This document shows, piece by piece, positions 1 to 5,261 of a DNA stretch of 5,261 bases. The translations under genes and the position numbers were made by a program. The notes under the pieces are model-generated. The model worked only from the letters and a program-made list of their open reading frames with translations, made no database searches and had not been told where the DNA came from. The first letter of the stretch is position 1, and each line of letters starts with the position of its first letter. The stretch comes from Roseibacillus sp. (GTDB lineage: Bacteria > Verrucomicrobiota > Verrucomicrobiia > Verrucomicrobiales > Akkermansiaceae): positions 1-5,261 of the forward strand of contig PBTP01000075.1 in the NCBI GenBank assembly GCA_002729275.1, read 5' to 3'.

Positions 1-380
1 TCAGGGTGGAGGGAGCAGAGGCCATTACTCAGGCTGCTTGGGAGCATGGGAATGACCCGGTCCACGAGATAGGTGGAATTGCCTCGAATGCGTGCTTCCC
101 GATCAAGTGGAGAATTTGCCTTCACGTAATGGGAGACGTCGGCGACATGAACCCGGAGTTTCCATCGCTTTCCTCCGATTCGCTGAAGGGAAAAGGCGTC
201 GTCAAGATCCAGAGCGGAGGACGGGTCGATGCTGATGACAGGGTCGTTACGGCAGTCTCTACGGCCGGCAGTGTCCTGCTGTTTGATATGCGAGCCAAAT
301 TTATCGGCTTCGCGGAGGACGTTCTTTGGAAACGATTCACGGAGGGGGGATCCCGTCTTGAAGCGGGATTGTGATTTCAT
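1..380 (-). CDS. rnr: RNase R/RNase II-family 3'-5' exoribonuclease, N-terminal part (C-terminus beyond window edge)
   Basis: This gene runs off the left edge: 126 full codons plus two bases are visible and no stop is reached. Residues about 17-126 match the start of the RNB catalytic domain, which degrades RNA processively from the 3' end in the cytoplasm. F17-P18-x-x-V-L-R-E-A leads into R40-R41-D42-C43-R44. The magnesium-site block follows, with D52, D58, D60 and D61 in the same spacing as the four active-site aspartates of RNase II (D201, D207, D209, D210). Next come A80-D81-V82-S83-H84-Y85-V86, then L92-D93-R94-E95-A96-R97, then I110-P111-M112-L113-P114 and L117-S118-N119-G120-L121, all family hallmarks. 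The ATG at 380-378 is the only reasonable start and has no Shine-Dalgarno sequence. From it, only about 50 residues precede the aspartate block, whereas canonical RNase R carries about 200 more residues of helix-turn-helix and cold-shock/OB domains. Family assignment is firm; the true N-terminus and domain content are uncertain. Confidence 0.88.
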   Translation of the reverse strand, partial: MKSQSRFKTGSPLRESFPKNVLREADKFGSHIKQQDTAGRRDCRNDPVISIDPSSALDLDDAFSLQRIGGKRWKLRVHVADVSHYVKANSPLDREARIRGNSTYLVDRVIPMLPSSLSNGLCSLHP

Positions 381-453
381 GGTAGCTATGGAATATAATT
401 TTGAGCCCAAGGGTCCTCGCAGAGATCGTCCACGCGACGGAGGGCACGGGTTT

Positions 454-476
454 CTGCCTGCAGGGTCCTGCGGCAG
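454..476. repeat. Strong GC-rich stem-loop in the spacer
   Basis: Arms 454-464 and 467-476 pair as CTGCC with GGCAG and GCAGG with CCTGC, leaving one bulged T at 459 and a tight loop centred on 465-466. No T-run follows on either strand: the flank after it is AAACCC on the minus strand and GGGCTCC on the plus strand. It is therefore not a classical intrinsic terminator. It may be an RNA structure that protects the sulfatase mRNA 3' end or sits in the exoribonuclease leader. Confidence 0.5.
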
Positions 477-501
477 GGGCTCCAACGAAGGAAGCCACGT
501 G

Positions 502-519
502 AGCTGCCATCCAGCAGCT
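502..519. repeat. Small perfect inverted repeat in the spacer
   Basis: AGCTGC at 502-507 is exactly complementary to GCAGCT at 514-519, with a 6-nt loop. A 6-bp stem can arise by chance. It is listed because two stronger inverted repeats flank it within 130 bp. Confidence 0.35.
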
Positions 520-550
520 ACCCTCAGGTTGGCACCGCCTTCTCCGATAG

Positions 551-580
551 CAAGGGAAATAGGAGGGCTACTTTCCCTTG
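551..580 (-). terminator. Hairpin spanning the sulfatase stop codon; possible terminator or mRNA 3'-end stabiliser
   Basis: CAAGGGAAA at 551-559 is perfectly complementary to TTTCCCTTG at 572-580. A further TAG/CTA pairing (560-562 with 568-570) sits inside after a one-base bulge at 571, leaving a 5-nt loop. The sulfatase stop codon (570-568) lies within the structure. On the minus strand the second arm is TTTCCCTTG, so the outer stem is U-containing but there is no proper U-tract after it. The stem is clearly visible; its role as a terminator is inference. Confidence 0.4.
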
Positions 581-2085
581 ATGATCTCGCCAGTCTTTTT
601 CCTAGTCCACCTGAAGTTGTGGTGGTCAAAGATGAAAGATTTCTTGGTCGCTGCTGGGGGAGACGGAGCTTGTGGAAGCCACCGTCTGGCCCTCTTAATG
701 AGCTCTTTGTGCTTCGGATTCTCTGCGAGGTTGGTTTGTTCCTTGGGATCGGACCGGTGGTCATAAAGTTCCCACTCTCCGGTAGTGTAATGAATTGCCC
801 GATGGTGAAGAGTCCGTATGGAAATATGGCCAGACTCTTCGACGGTAAGGGCTGGGCGGTCGCGCTTTTTCACCGGATCGATAAGCCATGGGACCAGACT
901 GATGCCGTCAAGATTGCTGACTGGGGAGAGATTACATAATTCAATCAAAGTGGGAAAAATGTCTACGAGGCTGACTGGTTGCGCACAGCGTTGGTTAAGA
1001 TCCCCGACCTTTGGGGAGCTGATAATCAGGGGAACTCTGGTCGCTTCCTCCCAGAGGGTGCGTTTGTGCCAGTGTCCCTTTTCGCCAAGGTGCCATCCGT
1101 GGTCTGACCAAAGAACGATGATAGTGTTGCCGGATGCGGTGCTTTTTCTCAGGGAGTCGAGCACGCGTCCGACAAGGGCATCAGCGAACGAAATGCTGGC
1201 GAGATAATGCTGAACCGCGGTGGGCCAACGACCGGTCTCTCTGAGCCTGCGAAGATCACCTGATTTTTTTTCTGCGAGCTTGCGCCCCGGGCTGGGGATG
1301 TCTTTGAGATCTAGCGGGAGGGTTTCCGGAACCTCAATCTTATCACGTGGGTAGAGGTCGAGGTATTTGCGCGGGGTATACCACGGCAAATGAGGATGGA
1401 AGATCCCGCAGGCTAGAAAGAACGGCTTATCGGTTGCTCGCTGGTCGAGGTTCTCAAGGTAGTTGATGGCGTAATCGGCCACCAGAGAGTCGTCATACTG
1501 GCTCTCCGTCTGGGGCAGAACCCCCCAGTCAGCCTCGCCGGAATAGAGTTTAATTCCTGAGTAGGGGAACTCGCGGGGACGCGGTTTGGCTGGTGTCCAG
1601 GGGTAAGAGCGATCGCCGTGTCGGAGCCATCCATTATCATTGAAGGGAGCTCTTTTAAAATGATCCCATTGGATCGGTGGATTGTTTCCCGCGGTGTGGT
1701 GGAATATTTTTCCAGTTCCAACCGCGTGGTATCCATTGTCCCGGAAGTGAATTGGGATGGTCCGGAGGTTGGGAAGATTAGGCTTCCACCAGTGCTGGTT
1801 GTTGTAGATGCCAGTGGAAGTGGGGTAGAGGCCACTTAGAACCGAGGCCCGGCTGGGACAGCAAACTGGAGCAGGACAATGGGCATTGGTAAACGCGGTG
1901 CCACTGGCAGCGAGGCGGTCCAAGTTGGGAGTGTATACCTTCCCCGAGTAGCCACCGAGGAATCCCACCCAGTCGTTGAGGTCGTCAATGGCTAGAAAAA
2001 GGACATTTGGTCGGCCCTTTGCGGACAGGGTTTCCGTGACGAAATGACCTGCGACGAGAAGGAAAAGGACGAGCAGAGGCCTCAC
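568..2085 (-). CDS. Secreted type I sulfatase, iduronate-2-sulfatase-like
   Basis: A complete 505-residue formylglycine-dependent arylsulfatase-superfamily enzyme, predicted to hydrolyse sulfate esters on a polysaccharide outside the cytoplasm. Residues 1-22 form a signal peptide: R2, a hydrophobic core about 4-17, and a likely cut after L-S-A. The core begins at R25-P26-N27-V28-L29. Visible active-site elements are metal ligands D34-D35 and D328-H329 (in S-D-H-G), the maturation motif C75-C76-P77-S78-R79 with C75 as the residue converted to formylglycine, G125-K126 and H129, H230 in F-H-P-H-L-P-W, and K341 after G-E-K-G-H-W-H. This set and its order match the iduronate-2-sulfatase type (SulfAtlas S1_7-like). 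The C-terminal W-E-L-Y-D-H-R-S-D-P-K-E motif at 438-449 is also typical. The start is GTG; an in-frame TGA five codons upstream rules out extension, and the protein has no internal methionine. No Shine-Dalgarno sequence is visible. A partner formylglycine-generating enzyme must be encoded elsewhere. Substrate is unproven. Confidence 0.95.
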   Translation of the reverse strand: MRPLLVLFLLVAGHFVTETLSAKGRPNVLFLAIDDLNDWVGFLGGYSGKVYTPNLDRLAASGTAFTNAHCPAPVCCPSRASVLSGLYPTSTGIYNNQHWWKPNLPNLRTIPIHFRDNGYHAVGTGKIFHHTAGNNPPIQWDHFKRAPFNDNGWLRHGDRSYPWTPAKPRPREFPYSGIKLYSGEADWGVLPQTESQYDDSLVADYAINYLENLDQRATDKPFFLACGIFHPHLPWYTPRKYLDLYPRDKIEVPETLPLDLKDIPSPGRKLAEKKSGDLRRLRETGRWPTAVQHYLASISFADALVGRVLDSLRKSTASGNTIIVLWSDHGWHLGEKGHWHKRTLWEEATRVPLIISSPKVGDLNQRCAQPVSLVDIFPTLIELCNLSPVSNLDGISLVPWLIDPVKKRDRPALTVEESGHISIRTLHHRAIHYTTGEWELYDHRSDPKEQTNLAENPKHKELIKRARRWLPQAPSPPAATKKSFIFDHHNFRWTRKKTGEIIKGK

Positions 2086-2186
2086 AAGAGGGGCAAGTCA
2101 GCACCAAAGGGGTATTCTGGCAAGAATTGACGCTACCCTGTTTGCCGACTCGGTGCTATTATTAACGGAGTAGTCTGCTCCCCGTA
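2086..2186. promoter_or_regulatory. Divergent intergenic region between the sulfatase and the giant exported protein
   Basis: These 101 bp must carry the promoters of both flanking genes unless transcripts begin inside the coding regions. I see no well-spaced sigma-70 pair. TTGACG at 2127-2132 and TATTAT at 2157-2162 both resemble plus-strand elements, but the 24-bp gap is too long for one promoter. TATTAT alone could be an extended or activator-dependent -10, about 25 bp before the GTG at 2187. Shared regulation of the two genes is inference from geometry. Confidence 0.45.
2114..2127. promoter_or_regulatory. Dyad-symmetric sequence, possible operator
   Basis: ATTCT at 2114-2118 and AGAAT at 2123-2127 form exact mirror arms around a GGCA centre, giving 12 symmetric positions of 14. 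It lies inside the short divergent region, about 30 bp from the sulfatase start and 60 bp from the giant gene. That is a good place for a regulator controlling both. A single short dyad has a real chance of being random. Confidence 0.2.
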
Positions 2187-5100
2187 GTGACAAAACCTCT
2201 CCTTTGCTCATCTGTAGTCGGCCTAGCCATTACGGCCTCTCTCCAAGCTCAGTTCAGTTTCAGTGACCATACTGACCTGCTGACCAGTTCCTCGAGCAGT
2301 GGGGCGCCGATGGCAATTGTTGACCTGAATGGGGATGGCCGCGATGACCTCGTGCGGGTCCATGAGACGAATAGATTGTTTATCGATTATCAGACTGAGC
2401 CTGGTCAGCCCTTCTCGATGCTTGACTACGGCGACCTTGCCCGGGGGTCGATCTGGGCGGTATGTGCTGCTGACGTCGACCGTAACGGATTTAATGATCT
2501 CTTTATTGGCCCCTCGTCAGGGGGGGCATATCTCCTCAAGGCAGGAGCAAGCGGGCAGTCCTATACCGCCATGGAATTGCCTGATCGCGACATTTTTGTC
2601 CAAGGAACAATTTTTGCGGATTTTGACAACGATGGAAACATTGACCTCTTTGCCTGCGACGACAATGACGACAACCACCCTTATAAAAACAACGGGGCTG
2701 GAGGGTTTTCCTTGGAGCGAGGGTTGATTGGGGCTTCGCTGCCAGCCAGTGTCTCCAGTGGCAACTATGCAGTAATTGAGACAGATTACGATAACGACGG
2801 ATATCGTGATGTCTACCTCTCTAAATGTCGACTGGGGGTGACGAGTTCAACCGACCGGCGCCGGATCAACCGGTTGTTCCGTAACGACGGAAACAACAAT
2901 TACACGGATGAAGGTCCTGCCGTGGGCCTCGATGATGGCGAACAGTCGTGGTGTAGTGATTTTGCGGACATAGATAATGACGGTGACATGGACTGTTTCA
3001 TCCTGAATCACGGGGCGGGAACGTCGAGGTTACTTGAGAATGACGGGAGCGGTGGGTTCTCGGACATCAGTGCCAGTGCGGGGTTGGGGGATATTGACTA
3101 CTTTGGAATTCAGGCCTTTTTCCGTGATTTCGACAACGACACTCATATCGATCTGCTTGTAACAGCCACTGACCTGGGCGGTGAGGCGGCAACCTATCGG
3201 ATTTATCGCAATAACGGGGATAAGACATTCACTGAAGCCCCAGATGTTCTGAGACTCAGTGGCGGAAACCCGATCTCTCATCTCCATAGCTGCGCCCTGG
3301 GAGACCTTAATCACGATGGTTTCATCGATATTTTCGGAGGGCGAGGAACGGGCTACAACGGAACTTCGGCGAGCCAGAGGGATCTCCTGTTCCTGAACAA
3401 TCCAAATACGAATCACTACCTCGCGGTGCAGCTGAAGGGGCGCACCTCTAATCCCAATGCGATCGGGGCCCGGCTGGAACTCCATGGGGCGTGGGGAGTT
3501 CAGCTCAGGGAAGTGCGTGCGGGGGAGGGCTACGGGGTCCAGAATTCCCTGACCAAGGTTTTTGGGGTGGGCAGCTCCACCAGTATCTCCAAGCTGGTCG
3601 TCCGGTGGCCCTCGGGGATCACCGAAGAAGTCCTAGCGCCGGATGTAGATCAGTTTCTTGCGCTGAGAGAGGGCGATTCACTTGATGGTGAGTCCTTCAC
3701 TCTCCCGATTATCTCAAGCCCGCTAGAGGCAATCGTGATATCAGGGGATCCATTCAGCTACCGGGTATCGACAAGTAATCTTAGCCTGTCCTATGAGATC
3801 GGCGACGCTCCGAAGGGCATGACCATCGATTCCGAAAGTGGCGTGGTGAATTGGCTCTCAGAAGGAGAGGGCATCCAGAATGTCGAAATCAGGGCGGTAA
3901 ACCCAGCGGGCACGACGGTTGAAACATTGGCGATCACTGTGAGTCTGGCTCCGCCTCCACCGGACTTCGCCTCAGCGATCAACAACCCAAGTCTTGTATT
4001 TCTCAATGCCGATGACCCTTGGTTCGTCCAGAGTGAGGTCAGCAGGCAGGATGGACAGGCTCTTCAGAGTGGGGACGTGGCGGACGACGGACGTTCCTTT
4101 GTCGAAACAACGGTTGAAGGTCCCGGGGAGCTCGAGTTCTGGTGGAAGGCCTCCTCGGAAGAAAGCTATGATGAGTTAGTTTTCCGAGTGGATGGCGCAC
4201 AGGTGCAGAATCTCAGCGGGGAAACAGACTGGGAGCAGGTCGCCTATCAGGTGCCGGAAGGAATTCATCGCCTGCGATGGTCCTACGAAAAGGATGGATC
4301 AATCTCGAGTAACGATGATGCGGGCTATCTCGATGAGGTCTCATGGGCGGCAACTGATAGTGATGGTGATGGGTTGCCCGACGATTGGGAGAGAGAAAAT
4401 TTTGGGAGCCTGTCGGCAGGTGGAGGTGATGACCCGGATGGTGACCGGAGTGATAACAGGGCGGAGTGGTCCGCCTCTACGGATCCAAATAATGCCACCT
4501 CTTTGCTCCGTATCCTGAGGGTTACGCGGGACGAGGAAGGGAGCTCAGAGGTTAGCTTCCAGAGTGTGCCGGGTAAGCAATATGTGGTTGAGGCTTCTGA
4601 AACAATGGAGAATTTCCAGACGGTAACTGCTCCGATTACGGCGCAGGGCGTCACGACCAATGTGGCGGTGCAGTTATACGTTGCCGGTTCGAAGGGAGAA
4701 GTGGTTTACGTGGCTCCAGGCGCCGAGGGCAGGGTCTTTGTTCCAAATGAGAGTGTTGGAGATTTGTGGAAAGGTGGGAGTGAAAAGGAATTTGCAAACA
4801 GCGGAGGAGATCAGGATTGGATCAAGGTGACTCAGGGGATCGGCTACGACCAAAACCAGACGACGTATGATCCGTTTCTAGGAACGGACTTGCAGACGCA
4901 GATGTACCGTGAACGGGCAACGGCCTACCTCAGGCTCCCGTTTGAAGTTACTAATCCCTCCGCAATAACGAGCCTCAGTCTTGACGTTCGTTACGATGAT
5001 GCTTTTGCGGCCTGGCTCAACGGCATTCCAGTGGCAAGAGGTAACACAGGGGACGAGGATCTCGACTGGAATTCTGCCGCTCCTTCCAGTCGTCCGGACA

Positions 5101-5261
5101 GTCAAGCAGTAGAGTATGAGACATTCGATCTTGGAGCCTATTCTGGGGCTCTCAGGCCAGGAAGAAACATCCTGGCCCTTCAGGGGATGAATCGCTCTGC
5201 CAGTAATCGGGACTTTCTTCTTCAAGTCAGGATGCGCGGGGACGAAAGTGAGATCCTGAGG
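2187..5261 (+). CDS. Giant exported multidomain protein: FG-GAP/VCBS propeller, ASPIC/UnbV domain, He_PIG-like Ig domain and C-terminal beta modules (C-terminus beyond window edge)
   Basis: The frame is open without a stop for 1025 codons to the right edge. GTG 2187 is chosen because it gives a good signal peptide: T-K-P, a hydrophobic core about 5-19, and a cut near L-Q-A at 19-21. An in-frame TAA lies at 2163-2165; no Shine-Dalgarno sequence is well placed (GGAG ends 16 nt before). Domains in order: seven FG-GAP/VCBS repeats at about 42-405; an ASPIC/UnbV domain at about 409-497, with I426-G427-A428-R429 and W474-P475-S476-G477; a putative Ig (He_PIG/cadherin-like) domain at 506-586, with P-K-G-M-T-I-D-x-x-S-G; a proline linker 589-592; a jelly-roll-like beta-sandwich at about 593-721; a calcium-loop segment 724-769, with D-S-D-G-D-G-L-P-D-D-W-E at 724-735 and T-D-P-N-N at 765-769; a short beta module around P795-G-K-Q-Y-V-V-E-A; and a CotH-associated module at about 850-1018, with Y936-D-D and W943-L-N-G. 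No catalytic domain is visible. A surface or extracellular binding role is inferred; the unseen C-terminus could add an enzyme or anchor domain. Confidence 0.92.
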   Translation, partial: MTKPLLCSSVVGLAITASLQAQFSFSDHTDLLTSSSSSGAPMAIVDLNGDGRDDLVRVHETNRLFIDYQTEPGQPFSMLDYGDLARGSIWAVCAADVDRNGFNDLFIGPSSGGAYLLKAGASGQSYTAMELPDRDIFVQGTIFADFDNDGNIDLFACDDNDDNHPYKNNGAGGFSLERGLIGASLPASVSSGNYAVIETDYDNDGYRDVYLSKCRLGVTSSTDRRRINRLFRNDGNNNYTDEGPAVGLDDGEQSWCSDFADIDNDGDMDCFILNHGAGTSRLLENDGSGGFSDISASAGLGDIDYFGIQAFFRDFDNDTHIDLLVTATDLGGEAATYRIYRNNGDKTFTEAPDVLRLSGGNPISHLHSCALGDLNHDGFIDIFGGRGTGYNGTSASQRDLLFLNNPNTNHYLAVQLKGRTSNPNAIGARLELHGAWGVQLREVRAGEGYGVQNSLTKVFGVGSSTSISKLVVRWPSGITEEVLAPDVDQFLALREGDSLDGESFTLPIISSPLEAIVISGDPFSYRVSTSNLSLSYEIGDAPKGMTIDSESGVVNWLSEGEGIQNVEIRAVNPAGTTVETLAITVSLAPPPPDFASAINNPSLVFLNADDPWFVQSEVSRQDGQALQSGDVADDGRSFVETTVEGPGELEFWWKASSEESYDELVFRVDGAQVQNLSGETDWEQVAYQVPEGIHRLRWSYEKDGSISSNDDAGYLDEVSWAATDSDGDGLPDDWERENFGSLSAGGGDDPDGDRSDNRAEWSASTDPNNATSLLRILRVTRDEEGSSEVSFQSVPGKQYVVEASETMENFQTVTAPITAQGVTTNVAVQLYVAGSKGEVVYVAPGAEGRVFVPNESVGDLWKGGSEKEFANSGGDQDWIKVTQGIGYDQNQTTYDPFLGTDLQTQMYRERATAYLRLPFEVTNPSAITSLSLDVRYDDAFAAWLNGIPVARGNTGDEDLDWNSAAPSSRPDSQAVEYETFDLGAYSGALRPGRNILALQGMNRSASNRDFLLQVRMRGDESEILR
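2310..3401 (+). repeat. Seven FG-GAP/VCBS repeats forming a probable seven-bladed beta-propeller
   Basis: Calcium-loop motifs of the D-x-[DN]-x-D-G-x-x-D type recur with first aspartates at protein residues 46, 96, 145, 200, 261, 314 and 373, spaced 49-61 residues apart. Examples are D46-L-N-G-D-G-R-D-D and D145-F-D-N-D-G-N-I-D. Seven repeats of this length fit the integrin-alpha-like propeller fold. The sixth (D314-F-D-N-D-T-H-I-D) has Thr in place of the loop glycine. Repeats are conserved only at the protein motif level, not as near-identical DNA. Confidence 0.85.
4734..5240 (+). other. C-terminal module resembling those next to CotH/lamin-tail domains in PVC exoproteins
   Basis: Protein residues about 850-1018 read V-F-V-P-N-E, then D-L-W-K-G-G, then G-I-G-Y-D-Q-N-Q-T-T-Y, a Y-L-R-L-P-F-E-V strand, R935-Y-D-D-A-F-A-A-W-L-N-G and L-R-P-G-R-N-I-L-A-L-Q-G. 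From my knowledge of the family, this pattern often sits beside CotH-kinase-like, lamin-tail or chitobiase-type domains in large Verrucomicrobiota and Planctomycetota exoproteins. It is a beta-sandwich by its alternating strands. The assignment is by recognition, without a profile search. Confidence 0.55.

Larger units (their letters stand above)
381..567. other. Spacer between sulfatase stop and exoribonuclease start, with three inverted repeats
   Basis: This 187-bp stretch lies between two minus-strand genes. I see no convincing protein in any frame. One minus frame is open throughout and joins the exoribonuclease reading frame, but its translation is rich in Gly, Pro, Arg and Ser and does not resemble the OB-fold domains expected ahead of an RNB domain. 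The spacer holds perfect or near-perfect inverted repeats at 454-476 and 502-519, and a third at 551-580 that runs into the sulfatase stop. It could be a structured 3' or 5' untranslated region, or a dispersed intergenic repeat. The sequence alone does not decide between these. Confidence 0.6.

Noticed and set aside
6..374. Plus-strand open frame of 122 codons
   Set aside because: It lies antisense to the exoribonuclease gene. Its translation matches nothing, while the minus-strand frame carries the complete RNB motif series.
346..510. Short minus-strand frame starting at ATG 510 and ending just inside the exoribonuclease gene
   Set aside because: About 54 codons rich in Ala, Pro and Ser, with no ribosome binding site and no recognisable protein pattern, overlapping the exoribonuclease start.
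595..600. T-run that might mark a plus-strand terminator
   Set aside because: It lies inside the sulfatase coding sequence, and no plus-strand gene ends upstream of it.
229..939. Plus-strand open frame of 236 codons across the exoribonuclease start, the spacer and the sulfatase 3' end
   Set aside because: It crosses two genes and a spacer on the opposite strand, has no domain-like pattern, and is best explained as a shadow frame.
1413..1835. Minus-strand open frame of 140 codons inside the sulfatase
   Set aside because: It is out of frame within a fully conserved catalytic gene, and its Ser/Thr/Pro-rich translation is typical of a shadow.
2127..2162. TTGACG and TATTAT as a sigma-70 promoter pair
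   Set aside because: The boxes resemble consensus but are 24 bp apart, well beyond the usual 16-18 bp spacing, so they cannot be called as one promoter.
2329..2727. Plus-strand ATG frame of 132 codons inside the giant gene
   Set aside because: The other plus frame, from GTG 2187, carries the signal peptide and regularly spaced calcium loops through the same bases.
3030..3485. Minus-strand open frame of 151 codons
   Set aside because: Antisense to propeller blades five to seven and the UnbV domain, with no motif of its own.
4878..5225. Minus-strand open frame of 115 codons near the right edge
   Set aside because: Antisense to the conserved C-terminal module of the giant protein, with no family resemblance.
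2187..5261. Frameshift or pseudogene status of the giant gene because no closed frame covers it
   Set aside because: Codon-by-codon reading from 2187 to 5261 shows one uninterrupted frame with domains in sensible order. It lacks a stop only because the window ends.

Overview
The window looks like a piece of a PVC-group bacterial chromosome, most likely Verrucomicrobiota and less likely Planctomycetota. The evidence is a secreted iduronate-2-sulfatase-like enzyme beside a very large exported protein that combines FG-GAP/VCBS repeats, an ASPIC/UnbV domain, a D-x-D-G-D-G-L-P-D-x-W-E calcium-loop segment followed by T-D-P-N-N, and a CotH-associated type of C-terminal module. This combination is characteristic of those phyla. 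The assignment is by protein style only, with no marker gene.

Layout. Bases 1-380 (minus) hold the N-terminal part of an RNase R/RNase II-family exoribonuclease gene, cut by the left edge of the window. Bases 381-567 are a noncoding spacer with three inverted repeats. Bases 568-2085 (minus) are a complete, exported type I sulfatase. Bases 2086-2186 are a short divergent intergenic region. Bases 2187-5261 (plus) are the first 1025 codons of a giant secreted multidomain protein, still open at the right edge. Both edge genes lack a start or stop inside the window and are easily missed if only closed ORFs are considered.

How they may work together. The sulfatase and the giant protein are both predicted to be exported and are transcribed divergently from about 100 bp, so they may share control and act together at the cell surface on sulfated polysaccharide. 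This is inference. The sulfatase would remove sulfate esters. The giant protein has no recognisable catalytic domain in the visible part and looks like a calcium-stabilised beta-propeller with adhesive beta-sandwich modules. The exoribonuclease is a cytoplasmic RNA-decay enzyme and is probably unrelated in function, although it lies downstream of the sulfatase on the same strand.

The most unusual points are: an RNB catalytic domain with no sequence for the usual N-terminal OB-fold domains in front of it, directly downstream of a hairpin-rich spacer; a sulfatase with no internal methionine that begins with GTG; three gene starts without a recognisable Shine-Dalgarno sequence; and the domain composition of the giant protein. 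I found no CRISPR array, tRNA, rRNA, transposase or defence system.
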